Made by a program: the position numbers and the translations under genes. Positions 59,040 to 64,000 of a DNA stretch of 64,000 nucleotides are shown one piece after another. The stretch spans positions 16,064,322-16,128,321 of the forward strand of contig VDFB02000001.1 of NCBI GenBank assembly GCA_007258455.2, written 5' to 3'. Under the pieces are notes generated by a model. The model saw nothing but the letters and a program-made list of their open reading frames with translations, searched no databases and was not told where the DNA came from. The stretch comes from Sequoia sempervirens. Taxonomy: Eukaryota; Streptophyta; Pinopsida; Cupressales; Cupressaceae. Positions within the stretch are counted from its first letter, which is position 1. Every line of letters starts with the position of its first letter.

Positions 59040-59690
59040 GATCACCATCCAACCTAGTGTAACTTTCAGGTCATTTTTATGCTTCCACATTTTGCATACA
59101 TGGCTGCAGTGAATTGTATTTACTTGAAAGTTTCTAAACCCTAAATTCAGCAAATCCATTTTGTGCATATTCTTTAATCATGGCATTCCATGAGACCAAA
59201 TCTCTTGCTCGGTTATCAGTCAAATGGTTCATTCACCTTGTCAATGCTTCCACATTTCACACACATCCATACCCTATTCCAAAGCTCCCATTTTGGCATA
59301 GGCAGGGTGAAGGTTGTGGAATTTAGCTTTATAGATGCCAATTGCATTTGCTTGAAAGTTTCTAAAGCCTTTTCAACAAACCTATTTTCTACATAACCTA
59401 CAACCATTGTTCTATCTTTTATGCTTTGATGGATGTCCATACCATGTTCCAAAGCTCCCATTTTGGCACAGGCAAGGAGGATGTCTGCAAAGGTTGTGAA
59501 ATTTGGATTTACACCTACCAATTGCATTTTCTTGAAAGTTTCTAAACCCTTTTCAAAAAATCCATTTTGTGCATATCCTTCAACAATTCACTTACCTTGT
59601 CGATTCTTCCACATTTCACATACATTTCTACTAGGGAAAATGCACAAATTTCCTCTATCCTTTATAATATGATGGACGCCCATATCCTAT
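59040..59690 (-). pseudogene. Collapsed PPR (PLS-class) pseudogene
   Basis: On the minus strand PPR phrases follow each other with pieces missing: VEMYVKCGRIDKV, MQLVGVNPNFTTFADILLAC, AKMGALEHGMDIHQSIKDR, then directly GYVENRFVEKALETFKQMQL, and after a frameshift CVKCGSIDKVNEPFD. In an intact protein about 30-40 residues should separate HQSIK from the next GYxxNGFxEKA. Here they are absent twice, at equivalent places. The deletions, shifts and missing ends make it non-functional. The repeat wording resembles PPR families that are abundant in gymnosperms, part of why I favour such a host. Confidence 0.88.
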
Positions 59691-59699
59691 TCAAAAAAT

Positions 59700-60379
59700 T
59701 TAAAGCAAAGTATCTAAACACTTCAAAAATTAGAATGAAAATTTAAGTAAAATCTATTTATATTTCAGACAACACTTGTTTTAAGTAATACAAACAATTT
59801 TCATGTTGTACATATGTCACGTTTATTTTGATTCTTGTCTCTATTAAATGAATATATGAACATATGTTTACTATTAGAATCATCTCCTTTATGTTGTATT
59901 TCTTTTAGAGAGATAATTAAGGGTTATTTTCCTCTCCATTCTCATGTTTAAAATTGAATTATCAGCTTGTGTTTAAGGAATACCATAAATATTTCATAGA
60001 TGATAATAGGGAATTTGATTGTCTTAAAGGGTTATTAAGTAGGATCATATAAGAAGGCCATTTAATCATTAGTGTTATCACTAAGTTTCATTTTGTTTCT
60101 TACTAACTAGAATATTAGCTTATTATTTGATTCAACCAAACCAATTTAACTTGAGGCATTAATAATAATTTAGGCCAAAAGTTTCAACCAAACCTTTGGA
60201 AATCAAGATAGTTTGAGAACAAGAATTAGAATGTGTACATCAATATTAACATCTTAACATTAATATTGAACAAAGCTTCTTGATCCAACAAACTAGATTT
60301 CCTGTTAGTGCAAGTAATTAAGCATCTTTCCCACAATGATCACAATAACTAGTAGGATTTACTTTGTAGCACTTTCCTT
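59700..60379. other. No gene seen
   Basis: AT-rich sequence between the PPR relic and the protease relic. Confidence 0.45.
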
Positions 60380-60840
60380 CTTTATCTCAAGTGGATATAG
60401 CTCCAATTGTTTTTGAGGACCTGATAGAGAAATTTGAGCAAGTACACATTATTCAAGCTCATGAAGATGGAAGAAGAAACAAATTATAGTAAAACTTAAA
60501 CTAAACAACAAACATTTTAAGAACATAATATTTGACCTCAAAATCATTTATACCTAAAAGAGTTTGAGAAGAATTTAGGAATCCAATAGTCTATGACACC
60601 CCTTTAACATTGATCTTGTGGATGGTATTGCCATTTGTATGGTTGGAACTTGGAGAAAGATAGAAGTTAATTTAATGGGAATCAAGAAAAAAGTAGACTT
60701 TGAAGTAATAGAGATGAAGAAACTCTTTAATACCTTCAATATTTTACTAAATTTAGAATGGTTTGTAAACTATAATGGGACAATTAACTCCTATAAATAA
60801 TAAATCTCATTCTTTGACAAAAAATTTAATACATATACCC
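60380..60840 (+). pseudogene. Ty3/gypsy-like gag-pol protease-region remnant
   Basis: A plus-strand block at 60600-60800 reads VDGIAICMVGTWRKIEVNLM, GIKKKVDFEVIEMK, FNTFNILLNLEWFVNYNGTI, then a stop where KRR would be expected. This fits the C-terminal half of plant gypsy retropepsin domains (G.W.KI.V...G.K..VDFEVI......NALLG..W......A.I). Upstream (60385-60480) a frame-shifted VDIAPIVFEDLIEKF may be linker sequence. The catalytic D(T/S)G is not visible. From 60840 to about 62200 the same strand looks like heavily decayed polyprotein or linker sequence, with no reverse transcriptase motif I can identify. Confidence 0.5.
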
Positions 60841-62254
60841 CTATACATTGATATGAGTAAGGCATACATAAAGAAGATAACATAAGAAAAAATTGGAGAA
60901 GAAGAATTGAAAGCACTACATTCTTTAAGAATAATAGTCTAAGACACCATGCATGAGGCTAACTCAAGAGGATAAATCATACTTGACATCAATAGTTACA
61001 ACATCGATAATGAATATGCTATGGAAGAATGGGTTTGGGATGAGCCAAAAGTAAGATCTAGAAAGATATTAGATGTGAGGAGGATCCAAAACTTAAGAAA
61101 AGTTAAAAAAAAATTCCACTCAAGATATTTCAAATGATGAAAACCCACCACATAATACAAAAGGAAATTATAAAAAGAGACAACATACTAAAAGTCAAAA
61201 CAATTTAACCACATTTCACATGGAATTTCTCATATTAAGCTTCCTTGGTATTCTAGGGTGGGAATTTTTTTAACATGTATATAATACATGGAAAAATTAT
61301 TTAAGAAATAAAATTTGAGATTATAATCTCTTCAAGATACTTTGTAGCATGACAAGATGGTGGTACACCCACAAACCTAATATCCCAATTGGGAAGACAT
61401 TTTTGGTCCTTATAAGAACCAAGTACTTATCAAAAGGAGACTATAAACCCAATCTAAAATATTGTGGCAAGATGAAACTTGAAATAAACCTTCAAATTTG
61501 CATTAGGGAATGGAAAAATAGAAGAGAATATGATGAAAGGCTATATACCCAACTTTTCTATTGGACATTATCACCTATTGCAAAAAAAGGTATATTAACT
61601 AAGAAAAGAGAGGAGGAACCAACAATTGGATGATGGGACAAAATAATTTTGTAAAAAATTTACATTCCATGATATTGACAAGCTAATCCACAATGTACTA
61701 AAACAAAGCACATTATTGTATCTCTAGTAGAAATAGTCCTTCACAAAGAACATTAGACTATATTTCCAAAGGAGATAAGCATTTGGAACTTGATAAAGTG
61801 GATGGATAAGGTTGAAACACCACAATAGAAGTTAAGTGGTGCCTCTAAGAATAAATTATGGAATTCAAAGTAGAAGAAAATTCTCAAAACTTAAAAAATA
61901 TAAGTTGAAGAAGGGGAAAATTAAATAGCCACTAATAATGCACTAAAAAATAAATATTTCAACATGAACCATTGAGGACTAGAGAATAAAATATAATTTT
62001 AGAAAGAACCCTAAGATGGAAAAAAATGGAGATTAATGGGATGAAAGATAAGTGATGCAAGTGGACAATTTAAAAAAATATGAAGACCTTTTTTCCTAGA
62101 ATATTTACTAACCTAAAAGGTATAAAAGAAGAGGTAGGAACCATGCAGATAGAACTAAAAGAAGGATCCAAACCATAAAGGAAAATAAAATATTAGTTAC
62201 TTAAAACCTCAATGTCAAAACAAGAGTTGAGATAAAATTAGAAAAAATGTTAGT
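60841..62254. other. Possible continuation of the decayed retroelement, unassigned
   Basis: Adenine-rich plus strand with a 94-codon opening at 61349-61633 (Lys/Arg/Trp-rich). No recognised polymerase or integrase motif was found. Confidence 0.3.
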
Positions 62255-62560
62255 AGGAGGGTGAAGCCACAATAGTGGTTTACAATTTGATGGAGGAAGG
62301 AAAACTGAGAAAAAATGACCCCATGGCAAAAAAAATGGTTTTAGGGGTTCAAATGAACCTACAAGTTTGACGAACCAAAAAGGGGTTTCGAACTAGGGTT
62401 CGAGTGAACCCATTAATTACTGGGCCCACATTTTCCACCCAAAAAAATAAAAGGGAATGCATATTGAAGGGGTTCATGAACCATTCGATGAACCCTAGGT
62501 TCAAACCCCTAGGGGTTCTATAAACCCCCTTATTCCTCATTCTGAGATTAGACAAAGAGG
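62255..62560. repeat. GGTTCGAnTGAACC motif module, copy 2
   Basis: It starts GCCACAATAGTGGTTTACAA and GGAGGAAG as in copy 1. It then has GGTTCAAATGAACC, GGGTTCGAGTGAACCC, GGTTCATGAACC, TTCGATGAACCC and CCCCTAGGGG within about 210 bp. A TATA-like TATATTTAAAT follows at 62641. Confidence 0.8.
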
Positions 62561-64000
62561 AACTTCGTTATTCTGACGCATTAATATTAGAGTTATTTTT
62601 CATTTTAGAGTCATATTGTCATAGGCATAGGCATAATATTATATTTAAATCCTTAAAAAGAAGCTTGTGTAGGACTTTGAGTATTTATTTTTAGTTGCTC
62701 CACATTTGTCGGGGGGCGATATGTAGGTTAGAGAATTTACTATCAAGGTGAATCATGGAAACTCTTACAGGAGCGAGCCGTATGGGTTTGTTCTTATTTT
62801 TGCAGTTTCATTGTTCTTGATAGGTTCTTTGGGTTTCATATGCTTTATTGATATTTAATAAACTAACCTGAAATTTACCCTTAGATACATTGGTGAATCC
62901 GACATATTTGGACAAATTTTGAGCAATTTTGGAGTTGGATTCTTTTTGTTTCAGGTTTTGTTGCGGGTTTGCATCATTTGGATAAGCTTCATGAACCAAG
63001 ATTAGGCCCATGCTTTCAAACAGCCTCGTGAACTTCCTCCACAAATTTCCCTATAGCTTAGGGGACTAACATCAAAACTTTCCTTCCAAAATCATCATCC
63101 ATTTCTTAATTTTATAAATTTTTGCGCTATTTTCACTTAGAAAAAATCAATTCGAGGAGAAAATTAATTTTAGATATATTTTACATTTCTAAGGGAAATC
63201 TATCCGAGGTGCAACATAGGTTTGTGTTCTTTATGTTTTAATTGGATGCACAATTTGTAGATCAAACAACGGATCTTTAAAATTAGGGTTCAAAAAAATA
63301 CTTCTTATATCTCTAAGCGGTTGTGAATCTCTAAAAATTTGGAGTTGGGATAACATCAAAACACCTCAATCAAAATCAAATTTGCTTTTAAAGAGGATGG
63401 TTTTACCGTAATTTTTTTTTATAGAATTTTGATTTTTCCCTTAAAAAATAATTTGGTCTAAAATCCATAAATTTTTAGATTTCTTTACATTTTTAGAAAG
63501 CTCTTGAATTTTTAGATAGGAAGTATTCTCTATATTTTTAATTTTATTATCAAAAACATTTCCAAAAATCAGATTTGTCTTGACTAGCTAACCCTCTAAT
63601 AGTAGTGATCAATTATCTTGTTAGGGTTTTGGCTTTGTTGTTGGTTTTGTGCATGTACAGAAAATAAACACTTCAAAGGACACATTGGATCAAGTGGAAA
63701 AAAATGACGCACCTGATTGGTAAATTTTTTAGGTTTATATTTTCAATTTACAACCTTCTTTCATGATTTTATTTTCGCTAATCTTTTATTTTCTATGTGT
63801 CTTGAGGAGTTAACGAAGTTTTTGCAGATCAATAGTCGAAGATCATTATCAAAATACTAATGAATATTTTTGTAGAAATCATGTTGAAGACCCTAGTTAA
63901 ATTTTTGAAACTGATTGTCTGGTAGTGTAGCAAATCTTTCACTTGGATTAAAATTAACAAGTGTCTACTGTGTTTGGTGTGAAAGCACATTTGTGTTATT
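62561..64000. other. Probable LTR/leader-like non-coding sequence, no gene
   Basis: It has a promoter-like TATATTTAAATCC near 62641, a GTCGGGGGGCGATATG stretch near 62709 and T-rich sequence to the window end. Short minus-strand openings (for example 62808-63044) are not recognisable. Confidence 0.35.

Noticed and set aside
1..64000. tRNA or rRNA genes, CRISPR arrays, bacterial-type operons
   Set aside because: I scanned for cloverleaf arms, conserved rRNA words and regular spacer arrays. None was seen, and the sequence is clearly plant nuclear repeat DNA.

Overview
The window looks like repeat-dominated intergenic DNA from a large, AT-rich seed-plant nuclear genome. A gymnosperm, probably a conifer, is my best guess, but that is inference. 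The reasons are long runs of decayed LTR-retrotransposon and CACTA-transposon sequence, PLS-type pentatricopeptide (PPR) fragments with the repetitive 'CAKMGALE' style, intron-bearing relics of plant genes, microsatellites, and a 100-bp run of Ns typical of a scaffold join. I found no intact protein-coding gene and no tRNA, rRNA, operon or CRISPR array. Every recognisable coding sequence carries in-frame stops, frameshifts or deletions.

Layout. 1-2900: start of a decayed gag-like reading frame on the minus strand, a small ATATC-rich motif cluster and a CAT/ATG-rich low-complexity tract. 2926-4860: a minus-strand plant mobile domain (PMD) pseudogene. 5093-14940: the best-defined object, a complete LTR retrotransposon with 4.2-4.3 kb LTRs, only 1.36 kb between them, a tRNA-iMet-type primer site, a polypurine tract and a perfect 5-bp target duplication. 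It lies inside an array of CCTATCATGAGG motifs. 14946-18560: a second short-motif array (ATGYGCTA), a putative polypurine tract plus LTR, and a palindrome-rich LTR-like unit. 18561-27310: mostly featureless AT-rich DNA with a microsatellite, a 235-bp tandem duplication, one higher-GC island and another palindrome-rich unit. 29190-31211: a minus-strand SEC31 (COPII coat) pseudogene with three exons tandemly duplicated.

35578-50369: a decayed CACTA (En/Spm) transposon on the plus strand. It has tnp2-like transposase sequence, tnpA-like exons ending in a TNP1/En/Spm domain, a dense ATGACTAAAT subterminal array and a TAGTG terminus. It is apparently interrupted at about 41-47 kb by an element with a roughly 3 kb minus-strand reading frame of unknown function and an ATCGG-motif array. 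50380-51142: 2.7 copies of a 281-bp tandem repeat, each carrying a strong hairpin. 51628-51727: assembly gap. 53090-54530: second full copy of the palindrome-rich LTR-like unit. 55893-56470: a chimera in which a PPR gene tail is fused to a receptor-kinase tail. 58640-58942 and 62255-62560: two copies of a GGTTCGAnTGAACC motif module, flanking a collapsed PPR pseudogene and a Ty3/gypsy-like protease remnant.

The most interesting pattern is that several unrelated repeats each carry their own clustered short motif (CCTATCATGAGG, ATGYGCTA, ATCGGnCnATCGG, GGTTCGAnTGAACC, ATATC, ATGACTAAAT). Most lie next to an element-encoded reading frame or a TATA-like promoter. That resembles family-specific binding-site arrays, known for CACTA TnpA and for VANDAL/VANC, but here mostly in retroelement-like contexts.
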